Source of the DNA: Paraburkholderia lycopersici
GTDB lineage: Bacteria > Pseudomonadota > Gammaproteobacteria > Burkholderiales > Burkholderiaceae
Direction: 5' to 3'
DNA: 64,000 bases
Assembly (NCBI RefSeq): GCF_900096975.1
Contig: NZ_FMYQ01000010.1
Span: 124,001-188,000, forward strand
In this document: positions 53,672-63,672 of the stretch, one piece after another
How positions within the stretch are numbered: position 1 is the stretch's first letter
How the letters are laid out: every line of letters starts with the position of its first letter
Made by a program: the position numbers and the translations under genes
The notes under the pieces: model-generated
What the model was told of the DNA's origin: nothing
Seen by the model: the letters and a program-made list of their open reading frames with translations, nothing else
Databases searched by the model: none

Positions 53672-54634
53672 CTAAGCGATCCCCGGCGCCGCCGCGTCGA
53701 GCACGTTCACCCGCTTCGGAATCAGCTTGAGGTCGAAAAACGTATTGGCGATCTGCTGCTGTTCGGCGAGGATGGCCTTTGTGATCGGACCCGTCCCGAA
53801 CTGCACGCGACCGATCGCCTCGCTTACCACGTCGCCAGGCAAGCCCCAAAGCTGCGCGAGCCGGGCGGCGAGCGCCGCCCGGTTGCCCTGCCCCCATTGA
53901 TCGATCTGCCCCAATTCGTCAATGAGAATCTTGATGACATCGGGGTTCTGCCTCGCGTAATCGAGCGACGAAAAATAGTAGGCGCGGTTCCCGACCACGC
54001 CGCGCGCGTCGGCGAGAATGCGGGCGTTGAGCGTCTTTTGCGCGGCGGCGAGAAACGGATCCCAGATCGCCCACGCGTCGACGGCGCCGCGCTCGAACGC
54101 CGCGCGCGCTTCGGCGGGCGAAAGGAACGCGACGTTGACATCGGTGTACTGAACATTGTGCGCCTGCAGCAGTTTCACGAGGAAATAGTGGACGTTGCTG
54201 CCGCGATTCAGCGCGATCGTCTTGCCCTTGAGATCGGGCACGCCGCGAATGGCCGATGCGCGAGGCACGAGCACCGCTTCCGATTGCGGGCGCGGCACCG
54301 TGGCCGCGACATAGGCGAGAGGCGCACCGGCGGCCTGCGCGAAGATGGGCGGCGCCTCGCCCACATCGCCGAAGTCGATCGCCCCCACATTGAGGGCCTC
54401 GAGTTGCACCGGCCCCGCATCGAACTCTGTCCACGTGACCGACACACCGAGCGGAGCAAGCCGCTTTTCGAGCGTGCCACGCCCCTTGAGCAGACTGAGA
54501 TAGCCTTTCTGGTTGCCGACGCGCAGCGTACGCGATGTGTCGGCCGCGCGCGCGGGAAGCGCGCCAAGCGCAGGCAATGCGGCGAGCGCGACGGCTCCGG
54601 CGGTGATTCTGATGAAATTGCGACGTGCGTTCAT
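53672..54634 (-). CDS. Sulfonate/aliphatic-sulfonate-type ABC substrate-binding protein (SsuA-like)
   Basis: 320 residues. Signal with twin-arginine-like RRNFIRITAG and hydrophobic VALAALPALGALPARA. Family stretches: LRVGNQKGYLSLLKGRGTLEKRLAPLGVSVTWTEFDAGPVQLEALNVGAIDFGDVGEAPPIFAQAAG, then GKTIALNRGSNVHYFLVKLL and VDAWAIWDPFLAAAQK. Imports organosulfur compounds with SsuBC. No ATPase or permease gene adjoins, so it is an orphan binding protein. Confidence 0.9.
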   Translation of the reverse strand: MNARRNFIRITAGAVALAALPALGALPARAADTSRTLRVGNQKGYLSLLKGRGTLEKRLAPLGVSVTWTEFDAGPVQLEALNVGAIDFGDVGEAPPIFAQAAGAPLAYVAATVPRPQSEAVLVPRASAIRGVPDLKGKTIALNRGSNVHYFLVKLLQAHNVQYTDVNVAFLSPAEARAAFERGAVDAWAIWDPFLAAAQKTLNARILADARGVVGNRAYYFSSLDYARQNPDVIKILIDELGQIDQWGQGNRAALAARLAQLWGLPGDVVSEAIGRVQFGTGPITKAILAEQQQIANTFFDLKLIPKRVNVLDAAAPGIA

Positions 54635-55075
54635 GCTCGGCGGGTTCGAAGTGAAAATCGGCGGAAGACAGCAACGCTGCCGATGGTATAAGCGGTGCTC
54701 CAGAGTGGAAACCATCTAATCCTGCACTCCTAATTCCGGCCGCAGATAATCGACTTCCGTCCAGAGACGGACGCAGCATCATTTACCTGTCTTTACCGCT
54801 CGAACAGGGTTTGACATGAAATCGAAAGCAAAAGCGAAAAGCTGCTGCGGTGCAGCGTGAACCTGCGCGAACGAGCGGTCGCGCGGCGTTGTTTCAATTG
54901 ACATGCAGGCGACGGAAAAGAGCGACGCCGGCAATTACCGTCACCAGCGGCGCCAGATCGAAACCGCAACCGGATGCGGCTGCCACACCCGCCGCGCGGT
55001 TGTCGGCGCGCCGATATCGTGACTGTCTGATTGTCCGCACGATGTCCCGCACCCGCTTCTGGTAATGTCACGCAC
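54635..55075. other. Divergent intergenic region
   Basis: About 440 bases between the SsuA-like gene and the ABC exporter pair. It contains one very short frame, MKSKAKAKSCCGAA (54816-54860), with AGGG five bases upstream. TTGACA at 54898-54903 could be a -35 box. No strong hairpin seen. Confidence 0.4.
54816..54860 (+). CDS. Possible 14-residue leader peptide
   Basis: ATG at 54816 encodes MKSKAKAKSCCGAA and a TGA at 54858-54860. AGGG lies upstream at a workable distance. The paired cysteines next to the end recall leader peptides linked to sulfur or metal control, but chance is equally likely. Confidence 0.2.
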   Translation: MKSKAKAKSCCGAA

Positions 55076-56068
55076 ATGCAAACGATCCTCTCCATCGAAA
55101 ATCTTTCGAAAGTCTACGCATCGGGATTCCGCGCGCTCACGCACGTCAGCCTCGACATTCACCGCGGCGAGATTTTCGCGCTGCTGGGGCCGAATGGCGC
55201 CGGCAAAACGACGCTGATCAGCATCATCTGCGGCATCGTCAATGCAAGCGAAGGCAGCGTACGTGTCGCCGGTCACGATATCGTCACCGACTACCGCGCG
55301 GCGCGCTCGCTGATCGGCCTCGTGCCTCAAGAGCTGACGACGGACGCGTTCGAAACGGTCTGGGCCACCGTATCGTTCAGCCGCGGCCTGTTCGGCAAGC
55401 CGGCCAACCCCGCCTGGATCGAGCGCGTGCTGCGCGACCTGTCGCTGTGGGAGAAGCGCAACAACAAGATCATCACGCTCTCGGGCGGCATGAAGCGCCG
55501 TGTGCTGATAGCGAAGGCCCTTGCGCACGAGCCGCAGGTCCTGTTTCTGGACGAGCCGACCGCGGGCGTGGACGTCGAACTGCGCCGCGACATGTGGAAG
55601 CTCGTGCGCGGGCTCAAGGCAAACGGCGTGACGATTATCCTGACGACCCATTACATCGACGAGGCGGAAGAGATGGCCGACCGGATCGGCGTCATCAACG
55701 CGGGCGAAATCATGCTCGTCGAGCGCAAGGACGCGCTCATGCGCAAGCTCGGCCGCAAGCAGCTGACGTTGCAGCTCGACGCCCCGCTGAGCGCAATTCC
55801 GGCAGGGCTTGCCACCTGGCGCCTGGAACTGGCCAACGGCGGCACCGAACTCACCTACACCTACGACACCGAGAACGAACGCAACGACATTATCGCGCTG
55901 CTCAAGAACCTGACCGAGGCCGGCATCGGCTTCACGGACCTGAAGACGAGCCAGAGTTCGCTGGAAGACATCTTCGTGAGTCTCGTCAGTAAAAATCCGG
56001 CGGCCGCTTCGCGGCCAGCCACGACGTCGGCCGAAAAAAATGACAAAGGACAGGTAACCGCCAGATGA
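55076..56068 (+). CDS. ABC-2 type exporter, ATP-binding protein
   Basis: 330 residues. Walker [10 protein letters not shown] (about 39-47), signature LSGGMKRR (about 139-146), Walker [12 protein letters not shown] (about 160-170), and [15 protein letters not shown]. The C-terminal 90 residues form the extra domain of NodI/DrrA-type ATPases. It energises the permease that overlaps its 3' end by four bases. Substrate unknown. Confidence 0.95.
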   Translation: MQTILSIENLSKVYASGFRALTHVSLDIHRGEIFALLGPNGAGKTTLISIICGIVNASEGSVRVAGHDIVTDYRAARSLIGLVPQELTTDAFETVWATVSFSRGLFGKPANPAWIERVLRDLSLWEKRNNKIITLSGGMKRRVLIAKALAHEPQVLFLDEPTAGVDVELRRDMWKLVRGLKANGVTIILTTHYIDEAEEMADRIGVINAGEIMLVERKDALMRKLGRKQLTLQLDAPLSAIPAGLATWRLELANGGTELTYTYDTENERNDIIALLKNLTEAGIGFTDLKTSQSSLEDIFVSLVSKNPAAASRPATTSAEKNDKGQVTAR

Positions 56069-56826
56069 ACGTTCACGCAATTCGCGCCATCTACCGGTTC
56101 GAAATGGCGCGCACGAGGCGCACGCTGATGCAGAGCATCGTCGCGCCGGTGCTCTCGACCTCGCTTTATTTCATCGTATTCGGCTCCGCGATCGGTTCGC
56201 GCATCCAGGAGGTGAACGGCGTCAGCTACGGCGCGTTCATCGTGCCAGGCCTGATCATGCTGTCGCTGCTGTCGCAGAGCATCTCGAATGCGTCATTCGG
56301 CATCTATTTCCCCCGCTTCACGGGCACGATCTACGAACTGCTGTCGGCGCCCGTGTCCTATTTCGAAATCGTGCTCAGCTACGTCGGCGCGGCGGCGACC
56401 AAATCGGTGCTGCTCGGGGTCATCATCCTCGCAACGGCGGCGCTCTTCGTGCCGATCCGGATCCTGCACCCACTGTGGATGGTGGCATTCCTGCTGCTCA
56501 CGGCGATAACGTTCAGCCTGCTCGGCTTCATCATCGGCATCTGGGCTGACAACTTCGAGAAACTGCAACTCGTGCCGCTCCTCATCATCACGCCGCTGAC
56601 CTTCCTCGGCGGCGCCTTCTACTCCGTCGACATGCTGCCGCCGGCATGGAAGGTCATCACGCTGTTCAACCCGATCGTCTATCTCATCAGCGGTTTTCGC
56701 TGGAGCTTCTACGGGCACGCGGACGTCGACGTCGCGGTGAGTCTCGGCATGACAGCCGCCTTTCTCGCGGTGTTCCTCGCGATCACCGCCTGGATCTTCA
56801 AGACGGGCTACCGACTGAAAAACTAA
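56065..56826 (+). CDS. ABC-2 type exporter, permease
   Basis: 253 residues, six membrane helices. ABC-2 motifs: [67 protein letters not shown] and [20 protein letters not shown]. Start overlaps the ATPase stop (ATGA). Forms the exporter with it. Confidence 0.95.
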   Translation: MNVHAIRAIYRFEMARTRRTLMQSIVAPVLSTSLYFIVFGSAIGSRIQEVNGVSYGAFIVPGLIMLSLLSQSISNASFGIYFPRFTGTIYELLSAPVSYFEIVLSYVGAAATKSVLLGVIILATAALFVPIRILHPLWMVAFLLLTAITFSLLGFIIGIWADNFEKLQLVPLLIITPLTFLGGAFYSVDMLPPAWKVITLFNPIVYLISGFRWSFYGHADVDVAVSLGMTAAFLAVFLAITAWIFKTGYRLKN

Positions 56827-57090
56827 GTCGGGATCGACGCCGAAGATTGGCCCGCCAAAGCCGGCCGACGCGGCGTTTCAGCCCCTCCGATACGCGTCAG
56901 TCCGGCGCCGCGGCCACACGCGGCGCTCGCATCGTCGAACCGGATCCGGTGCGCGATATGGTCTGCAATGCATCGTCGAAGCGAAGCATGGGAGAGGCGC
57001 CACGAACGCAAGACCGCGCGATTGCGCGCGCCGCATTGGCGAGGCATGAGATCGATCATCGCCCTCCCACAATCTCGCTCGCCCTCAACT
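56827..57090. other. Intergenic region before the acnB promoter
   Basis: About 265 bases with no supported gene, between the exporter permease and the acnB control region. Confidence 0.45.
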
Positions 57091-57140
57091 CTTATATAAG
57101 ACATAAGACATTTGACGTTGCAGGGCATTGCAATTAGAAT
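57091..57140 (+). promoter_or_regulatory. acnB promoter with palindromic operator
   Basis: TTGACG (57113-57118), a 16-base spacer and TAGAAT (57135-57140) form a good sigma70 promoter. Immediately upstream is the palindrome TCTTATATAAGA (57091-57102), whose right half runs into a direct repeat ATAAGAC ATAAGAC (57097-57110). The repeat lies where a regulator would contact the polymerase. Confidence 0.65.
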
Positions 57141-57219
57141 CGCGATCGAAGCAGTGCCTGGAACAGCCTCGGCGTGCCTGAAAAGCCCTCCCCTGAAACG
57201 CAATACCAGCAGGTCTCTC

Positions 57220-59805
57220 ATGCTTGAAAACTTTCGTGCTCACGTGGCCGCGCGCGCCGCGCTCGGTATTCCTCCCCTGCCGCTGACGGCTCAACAGACC
57301 GCCGAACTGGTGGAACTGCTGCAGAATCCGCCCGCCGGCGAAGAGCAAACCCTGCTCGACCTCATCACCCACCGCGTGCCCGCCGGCGTGGACGAAGCCG
57401 CCCGCGTGAAGGCCGGCTTCCTTGCCGCCGTCGCCAAGGGCCAGACCGCCTGCGCGCTGATCTCGCGCGCCCGCGCCACCGAACTGCTCGGCACGATGCT
57501 GGGCGGCTACAACATCGCCCCGCTGATCGATCTGCTGTCCGACGCCGAAGTGGGCACCGTGGCCGCCGACGCGCTGAAGAAAACCCTGCTGATGTTCGAC
57601 CAGTTCCACGACGTCAAGGAACTGGCCGACAAGGGCAACGCCAATGCCCGCGCCGTGCTGCAAAGCTGGGCCGACGCCGAATGGTTCACGAGCCGTCCGG
57701 AAGTGCCGCAAAGCCTGACCATCACCGTCTTCAAGGTGACGGGCGAAACCAACACCGACGACCTGTCGCCGGCCCCGGACGCCACCACGCGCCCCGACAT
57801 TCCGATGCACGCGCTGGCGATGCTGAAGAACGCCCGTCCCGGCATCACGCCGGAAGAAGACGGCAAGCGCGGCCCGGTGAAGTTCATCGAATCGCTGAAG
57901 GAAAAGGGCCACCTGGTCGCCTACGTGGGCGACGTGGTCGGCACGGGCTCCTCGCGCAAGTCGGCCACCAACTCGGTGCTGTGGTTCACGGGCGAAGACA
58001 TCCCGTTCGTCCCGAACAAGCGTTTCGGCGGCGTGTGCCTCGGCGGCAAGATCGCCCCGATCTTCTACAACACGATGGAAGACGCCGGCGCCCTGCCGAT
58101 CGAACTCGACGTGTCGAAGATGGAAATGGGCGACGTGGTCGAGCTGCGCCCCTATGACGGCAAGGCGCTGAAGAACGGCGAAGTGATCGCCGACTTCAAG
58201 GTCAAGTCCGACGTGCTGTTCGACGAAGTCCGCGCCGGCGGCCGCATTCCCCTCATCATCGGCCGCGGGCTGACGGCCAAGGCGCGCGAAGCGCTGGGCC
58301 TCGCCCCGTCGACGCTGTTCCGCCACCCGCATCAGCCCGCCGACAACGGCAAGGGCTACTCGCTCGCCCAGAAGATGGTCGGCCGCGCGTGCGGCCTGCC
58401 GGAAGGCAAGGGCATCCGCCCGGGCACGTACTGCGAACCGAAGATGACCTCGGTCGGCTCGCAGGACACCACGGGCCCGATGACCCGCGACGAACTGAAG
58501 GATCTGGCGTGCCTCGGCTTCTCGGCCGATCTCGTCATGCAGTCGTTCTGCCACACGGCCGCCTATCCGAAGCCCGTGGACGTGAAGACGCACCACACGC
58601 TGCCGAACTTCATCAGCACCCGTGGCGGCATTGCGCTGCGCCCCGGCGACGGCGTGATCCACTCGTGGCTGAACCGCATGTTGCTGCCCGACACCGTGGG
58701 CACCGGCGGCGACTCGCACACGCGCTTCCCGATCGGCATCAGCTTCCCGGCCGGTTCGGGCCTGGTCGCCTTCGCGGCCGCCACCGGCACGATGCCGCTC
58801 GACATGCCGGAATCGGTGCTGGTCCGCTTCAAGGGCAAGATGCAGCCGGGCGTGACGCTGCGTGACCTCGTCAACGCGATTCCGCTGTACGCCATCAAGC
58901 AGGGCCTGCTGACGGTCGCCAAGCAAGGCAAGAAGAACGTGTTCTCGGGCCGCATCCTCGAAATCGAAGGCCTGCCCGACCTGAAGGTCGAGCAAGCGTT
59001 CGAACTGTCGGATGCCTCGGCCGAGCGTTCGGCCGCCGGTTGCACGGTCCGCCTGAACAAGGAACCGATCATCGAGTATCTCCACAGCAACATCACGCTG
59101 CTGAAGTGGATGATCGCCGAAGGCTACCAGGACCCGCGCAGCCTGCAACGCCGCATCACGGCAATGGAACAGTGGCTGGCCAACCCGCAACTGCTCTCGC
59201 CGGATGCCGACGCCGAGTACGCCGCCGTCATCGACATCGACCTGGCCGACGTTCACGAGCCGATCCTGGCCTGCCCGAACGACCCGGACGACGTGAAGAC
59301 GCTCTCCGAAGTGGCCGGCGTGAAGATCGACGAAGTGTTCATCGGTTCGTGCATGACCAACATCGGCCACTTCCGTGCCGCGTCGAAGCTGCTGGAAGGC
59401 AAGCGCGACATCCCGGTCAAGCTGTGGGTGGCTCCGCCGACCAAGATGGACCAGAAGCAGCTGACCGAGGAAGGCCACTACGGCGTCTTCGGCACGGCCG
59501 GCGCGCGGACCGAAATGCCGGGCTGCTCGCTGTGCATGGGCAACCAGGCGCAGGTCCACGAAGGCGCGACGGTCATGTCGACCTCGACCCGCAACTTCCC
59601 GAACCGCCTCGGCAAGAACACGAACGTGTACCTCGGCTCGGCGGAACTGGCGGCGATCTGCTCGCGTCTGGGCAAGATCCCGACCAAGGACGAGTACATG
59701 GCCGACATCGGCGTGATCAACGCCAACGGCGACAAGATCTACAAGTACATGAACTTCGACCAGATCGCAGACTTCAAGGAAGTCGCCGACACCGTGAAGA
59801 TTTAA
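57220..59805 (+). CDS. acnB: Bifunctional aconitate hydratase 2 / 2-methylisocitrate dehydratase
   Basis: 861 residues, normal for AcnB. N-terminal HEAT-like region with GMLGGYNI-like [15 protein letters not shown]; swivel domain with [18 protein letters not shown]; cluster ligands C711 ([11 protein letters not shown]), C769 and C772 ([10 protein letters not shown]). It converts citrate to isocitrate in the TCA cycle and serves the methylcitrate cycle. ATG 57220 ([13 protein letters not shown]) follows a leader of about 73 bases. Codon use is strongly optimised, as for a highly expressed gene. Confidence 0.98.
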   Translation: MLENFRAHVAARAALGIPPLPLTAQQTAELVELLQNPPAGEEQTLLDLITHRVPAGVDEAARVKAGFLAAVAKGQTACALISRARATELLGTMLGGYNIAPLIDLLSDAEVGTVAADALKKTLLMFDQFHDVKELADKGNANARAVLQSWADAEWFTSRPEVPQSLTITVFKVTGETNTDDLSPAPDATTRPDIPMHALAMLKNARPGITPEEDGKRGPVKFIESLKEKGHLVAYVGDVVGTGSSRKSATNSVLWFTGEDIPFVPNKRFGGVCLGGKIAPIFYNTMEDAGALPIELDVSKMEMGDVVELRPYDGKALKNGEVIADFKVKSDVLFDEVRAGGRIPLIIGRGLTAKAREALGLAPSTLFRHPHQPADNGKGYSLAQKMVGRACGLPEGKGIRPGTYCEPKMTSVGSQDTTGPMTRDELKDLACLGFSADLVMQSFCHTAAYPKPVDVKTHHTLPNFISTRGGIALRPGDGVIHSWLNRMLLPDTVGTGGDSHTRFPIGISFPAGSGLVAFAAATGTMPLDMPESVLVRFKGKMQPGVTLRDLVNAIPLYAIKQGLLTVAKQGKKNVFSGRILEIEGLPDLKVEQAFELSDASAERSAAGCTVRLNKEPIIEYLHSNITLLKWMIAEGYQDPRSLQRRITAMEQWLANPQLLSPDADAEYAAVIDIDLADVHEPILACPNDPDDVKTLSEVAGVKIDEVFIGSCMTNIGHFRAASKLLEGKRDIPVKLWVAPPTKMDQKQLTEEGHYGVFGTAGARTEMPGCSLCMGNQAQVHEGATVMSTSTRNFPNRLGKNTNVYLGSAELAAICSRLGKIPTKDEYMADIGVINANGDKIYKYMNFDQIADFKEVADTVKI

Positions 59806-59888
59806 GCGTGCTGCCGGGCTACGGCGCGATGTTCCTCGTGTTGGGGGTCTCGCCGTAGTCGCAGTGTCACGCGCAGTGTCACGGAATG

Positions 59889-59924
59889 GCGCCGCAGGCT
59901 GAATGCCTGCGGCGCTTTTTTTTT
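59889..59924 (+). terminator. Intrinsic terminator of acnB
   Basis: GCGCCGCAGGC (59889-59899) and GCCTGCGGCGC (59905-59915) form a perfect 11-bp stem with loop TGAAT, followed by nine T residues. It lies 84 bases past the stop. Confidence 0.96.
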
Positions 59925-60067
59925 GGGGGCTCACGGAGCAGTGAATACGCGAAGCGGCAGATAGGCAGATAAGCATCTGACGATATCTTGGTTGCATTGA
60001 TGCCGGAACGGATTATGTTGAGAGACCCTGCGTCAGGTCTGTCCGCGCTATCCGCAAGCTGGAACCC

Positions 60068-61036
60068 ATGCCCTCTCATGTCGATGCTTTCTCCGCCTGG
60101 CTGCTCGAAGGTCTTGAGCTGACGAGCACGCTCTTTCACGTCGGCCAGTATTGCGGCGCGTGGCAGGCTTCGACGAGCGGCCATCGGCGCGCGAGCTTCC
60201 ATGTCGTGCTGCACGGCCAGTGCTGGCTCCATCTGCCGGCGCGAGCGCAAGGCCCCGCTCGCAGCGTGCCGCTCCGCGCGGGCGACGCCGTATTCCTGCT
60301 CGCCGACTCGCCCCACTGTCTCTCGCCCGATCCGCTCGCGCCAGAACGCGGCCGCGAAACGGCGCGCACGGGCACGATGACGCCGCTCGACGCCGATGGC
60401 CGCGAGGCGCCCGGCAGCCTCGGTCTTGCCTGCGGCTTCTTCGAGTTCAAATCGGGCCTCGACGATCTCATGCTGGGTCTGCTGCCCGATCACGTGATCG
60501 CGCGTCACGATCAGTCCGCGCTGCATGGCGCGCGCCAGATCTTCGAGCTGATCCGGGCCGAGGCGCTGCTCGATCCGCACACGCCTTCGCCGCTCATCGC
60601 GCGTCTCACGGGCCTGCTGTTCGTCTATGCCCTGCGCGCGCTCGACGGCAACGACGAACTCGCGCCCTGCTTCTGGTCGCTGATGCGCCGGCCCGCGTTC
60701 GCCCCGCTCGTCGCAGCCATCATCGCCGAGCCCGGCAAGCCCTGGACCACCGCGAACATGGCCGAATTCAGCCACATGTCGCGCGCGCGTTTCTGCAAAC
60801 TGTTCTCCGGGTTGTCGGGCCAGCCGCCCGCGCAATTCGTCACGCTCGTCCGCATGAAACTCGCGGCGGCCATGTTGAGCACCGGCGTGAGCACGCCCGA
60901 TGCGGCCGAGCAGGTCGGCTACCAATCCGAATCGGCGTTTGCGCAGGCATTCAAGCGCGTGACGGGCATGCAGCCCGGCGCATGGCGGCGCACCGCGAAC
61001 GACGCCGATACCGCCAGACACAGTACACTGCATTGA
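60068..61036 (+). CDS. AraC-family transcriptional regulator (cupin_6 type)
   Basis: 322 residues. N-terminal cupin_6-like sensor (ASFHVVLHGQCWLHLP, LRAGDAVFLLADSPHCLS); C-terminal HTH pair (MAEFSHMSRARFCKLFSGLSGQPPAQFVTLVRMKLAAAML and DAAEQVGYQSESAFAQAFKRVTGMQPGAWRR). It sits 120 bases upstream of the AhpD-like operon on the same strand and may control it. Confidence 0.92.
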   Translation: MPSHVDAFSAWLLEGLELTSTLFHVGQYCGAWQASTSGHRRASFHVVLHGQCWLHLPARAQGPARSVPLRAGDAVFLLADSPHCLSPDPLAPERGRETARTGTMTPLDADGREAPGSLGLACGFFEFKSGLDDLMLGLLPDHVIARHDQSALHGARQIFELIRAEALLDPHTPSPLIARLTGLLFVYALRALDGNDELAPCFWSLMRRPAFAPLVAAIIAEPGKPWTTANMAEFSHMSRARFCKLFSGLSGQPPAQFVTLVRMKLAAAMLSTGVSTPDAAEQVGYQSESAFAQAFKRVTGMQPGAWRRTANDADTARHSTLH

Positions 61037-61156
61037 CGCGAAGCGCGCCCCGCACGCAAGACAAATCCGCATGAATCGCAGACGCGCGCGCATTGTTCGC
61101 CGCCGCACGCAACACCATAATCAAGGCACTTTTCATCGAATCTGCGAGGAACCGAC

Positions 61157-61723
61157 ATGAGCCGTCTGCCGCTGCACACCATCGAGAGCGCGCCTGAAGC
61201 GAGCCGCCCGTTTCTGGAGCGCTCGCAGGCCGCGAACGGCTTTCTGCCGAATCTCGTCGCCTCGCTCGCCAATGCGCCCGTCGCGCTCGAAACGTATCTG
61301 AGCGTCGGCGAGATCAACGGCCGCAGCGGCCTCACGCTCGCCGAGCGCGAAGCCGTGCAGATCACCGCCGCCGCGATTCATGGCTGCGGCTTTTGCGTTG
61401 CGGGTCACACGGCCGTCGCGCTCAAGAAGGCGCAGTTGCCCGAAGCCGTCGTCCAGGCGTTGCGCGAGGGCCGTCCGGGCGGCGACGCGCGTCTCGACGC
61501 CGTCGCCGCATTCGCGCGCGAGGTGATCGCCACGCGCGGCGCGGTGCCTGACGCCGCGCTCGCCGCGTTCCGCGCTGCCGGTTTCAGCGACGCCAACGCG
61601 CTCGAAGTCGTGCTCGGCGTGAGCCTCGCGACGCTCTGCAACTTCGCGAACAATCTCGCGCAAAACGAGCTGAATCCTCAACTGGCCGCCTATCGCTGGG
61701 AAGCGGGCGCGCACGCAGCATGA
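61157..61723 (+). CDS. Carboxymuconolactone decarboxylase/AhpD-like protein
   Basis: 188 residues with the AhpD-type motif E-x11-C-x2-C-x3-H (EAVQITAAAIHGCGFCVAGH, residues about 68-87). Such proteins act as thiol peroxidases or gamma-carboxymuconolactone decarboxylases; the CxxC pair favours a redox role. First gene of a tightly packed operon; its stop overlaps the next start (ATGA at 61720). Confidence 0.9.
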   Translation: MSRLPLHTIESAPEASRPFLERSQAANGFLPNLVASLANAPVALETYLSVGEINGRSGLTLAEREAVQITAAAIHGCGFCVAGHTAVALKKAQLPEAVVQALREGRPGGDARLDAVAAFAREVIATRGAVPDAALAAFRAAGFSDANALEVVLGVSLATLCNFANNLAQNELNPQLAAYRWEAGAHAA

Positions 61724-62844
61724 CGGCCGCGCCGGTCCACATCCTGCCCGCGGATCTCGCGGCGTGGCTCGACGCGCACGCCGAAGCCATCGACGCCAAC
61801 GCGCAGCACGACAATCACGCAGGCGAGATCGTGCCGCGACTCGCCCGCGCGGGGCTCTTTCGCGTGGGCGTGGCGCCTGCGCTGGGCGGCGCAGGCGGCA
61901 CGACCGTCGACGCCATCGAGGCAATCGCCGCCGTCGCGCGCCTTTCGCTGGCGAGCGCATTCGTGTTCTGGGGGCAGCGCACGTTCGTCGAATACCTGCT
62001 GCAAAGCGACAACGCGGCCCTGCGCGCACGCTGGCTCCCGCCGCTGCTCGCCGGCGAGCGCGCGGGCGCGACCGGTCTGTCGAACGCGATGAAATATCTC
62101 AGCGCGATCGAGCCGTTGCAGATGCGCGCCGCGCCGCTCGATGCCGACGCCACGCGCTTCGCGCTCGACGGCGCATTGCCATGGATCACGAACCTGCGCC
62201 GCGAAGGCTTTCTGGTGGCGGCCGCGTTCGATCGTCACGACGGCGCGCCGCCCGCGATCTTCGCCGTGCCGCACGACGCGCCGGGCGTCACCCGCGGCGA
62301 CGACCTCGACCTGATCGCCCTGCGCGGCAGCAACACGGCGGCGCTCACCCTCGCGAACACCGAACTCGACGCGGGCTGGCAGATCGCCGCCGACACGCAC
62401 GCCTTCCTCGCGCGCGCCCGTCCCGCGTTCCTCGGCCTGCAATGCGGGATGTCGATCGGGCTTGCACGCCGCGCGCTCGAATCCGTCGATACGAGCAGCC
62501 CCGCCGTGCGCGCCGCGCTCGCCGACGACGCCGCCGCGTTGCGCCGCGAACTCGACGCGCTGACCACGCGCCTCTACGAAGGCGTGACGAGCGGCGCGTT
62601 CGTCGCACAGCCCGCCGCGCAATTCGAAGTGCGCATCGGTCTGGCAGACGTGGTCGCGGGCGCCGCGCGCCTCGACGTGCAGGCGGCCGGCGGACGCGGC
62701 TATTTGCGCTCGCCTGACGCGCAGCGGGGCGCGAACGACACCGCGCGCCGCAGCCGCGAAGCCGCGTTCGTGCCCATCGTCACGCCGACGCTCGTGCAAC
62801 TGAAAAACCAGCTCGCGCAGCATCGGCGCGGCGAGGCCGCATGA
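61720..62844 (+). CDS. Acyl-CoA-dehydrogenase-like flavoprotein (possible SfnB/DszC-type oxygenase)
   Basis: 374 residues with the acyl-CoA dehydrogenase fold: IVPRLARAGLFRVGVAPALGGAG at the N-terminus, TGLSNAMKYLSAIEPLQM in the middle domain and GAARLDVQAAGGRGYLRSPDAQRGANDTARRSREAAFVPI at the C-terminus, where the usual catalytic Glu pattern of dehydrogenases is absent. Similar proteins beside sulfonate ABC genes are FMNH2-dependent oxygenases or oxidoreductases on sulfur compounds (SfnB, DszC, SoxC groups). Overlaps both neighbours by four bases. Confidence 0.8.
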   Translation: MTAAPVHILPADLAAWLDAHAEAIDANAQHDNHAGEIVPRLARAGLFRVGVAPALGGAGGTTVDAIEAIAAVARLSLASAFVFWGQRTFVEYLLQSDNAALRARWLPPLLAGERAGATGLSNAMKYLSAIEPLQMRAAPLDADATRFALDGALPWITNLRREGFLVAAAFDRHDGAPPAIFAVPHDAPGVTRGDDLDLIALRGSNTAALTLANTELDAGWQIAADTHAFLARARPAFLGLQCGMSIGLARRALESVDTSSPAVRAALADDAAALRRELDALTTRLYEGVTSGAFVAQPAAQFEVRIGLADVVAGAARLDVQAAGGRGYLRSPDAQRGANDTARRSREAAFVPIVTPTLVQLKNQLAQHRRGEAA

Positions 62845-63638
62845 GCGGCGGCGTTCACGCTCACGCCGCCGGCACGCCGCGCATCGCGTTGCGCGGCATC
62901 CGCATGGGCTGGCAACAGGGCAACGTGCTCGACGGCGTCGATCTCGACGTGCGCGCGGGCGAGCTCGTTTCGATCCTCGGCGCGAGCGGCGCGGGCAAGT
63001 CCACGCTGCTGCGCATCGCCGCCGGGCTGATCGCCCCCGTGGCAGGCGAGGTACGCGTGGACGGAACGCGGCTCGACGGCACGCGCCCCGATGTCGCGCT
63101 CGCGTTCCAGGACCCGTGCCTGCTGCCCTGGCTTTCGGTCGAGCGCAACGTGGCGTTCGGCCTGAACTTCCGCCGCCAGCCGGCGCTCGCGCGCGGCGTG
63201 CGCCAGGCGCGCGTGAGCGCGGCGCTGCAAGCCGTGGGCCTCGCGCATGCCGCGCATCTCGCGCCGCGCCAGCTTTCGGGCGGCATGGCGCAGCGCGCCG
63301 CGCTCGCCCGGGCGCTCGCGCGCGAGCCGCGCACGCTGCTGCTCGACGAGCCGTTCGGCGCGCTCGACGAAGTGACGCGCGCCGACATGCAACGCCTGCT
63401 CGCGCAGGTCGTGCGCGCCACGCAGGCCGCGACGCTGCTCGTCACGCACGACATCGACGAGGCGCTGCTCGTGTCCGACCGCGTCTGCGTGCTCGGGCGC
63501 GGCGGCATCGCGCTCGACCTCGCGATCGACGTGCCCGAGCCGCGCGAAACGCACGTCGAAGCGCTCGGCGCGCTGCGCGTGCGCCTCGTGAGCGCGTTGC
63601 ACGAATCGATGGCGCGCACCGCCGCGCCGCTGCCCTGA
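62841..63638 (+). CDS. Nitrate/sulfonate/taurine-type ABC transporter ATP-binding protein (SsuB/TauB-like)
   Basis: 265 residues. Walker A GASGAGKST (about 50-58), Q-loop DVALAFQDPCLLPWLSVERNVAFGL, signature LSGGMAQRAALARALAREP and Walker [16 protein letters not shown], the PFGALD form typical of the sulfonate/nitrate class. Cytoplasmic. Its permease must lie beyond the window. Confidence 0.95.
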   Translation: MSGGVHAHAAGTPRIALRGIRMGWQQGNVLDGVDLDVRAGELVSILGASGAGKSTLLRIAAGLIAPVAGEVRVDGTRLDGTRPDVALAFQDPCLLPWLSVERNVAFGLNFRRQPALARGVRQARVSAALQAVGLAHAAHLAPRQLSGGMAQRAALARALAREPRTLLLDEPFGALDEVTRADMQRLLAQVVRATQAATLLVTHDIDEALLVSDRVCVLGRGGIALDLAIDVPEPRETHVEALGALRVRLVSALHESMARTAAPLP

Positions 63639-63672
63639 CTTCCGCATCAACCAGCAAGAGGACGACCACCGC

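Noticed and set aside
57085..59997. A 970-codon minus-strand open frame
   Set aside because: Exactly antisense to acnB and rich in Arg, His, Val and Asp; a shadow created by strong codon bias.
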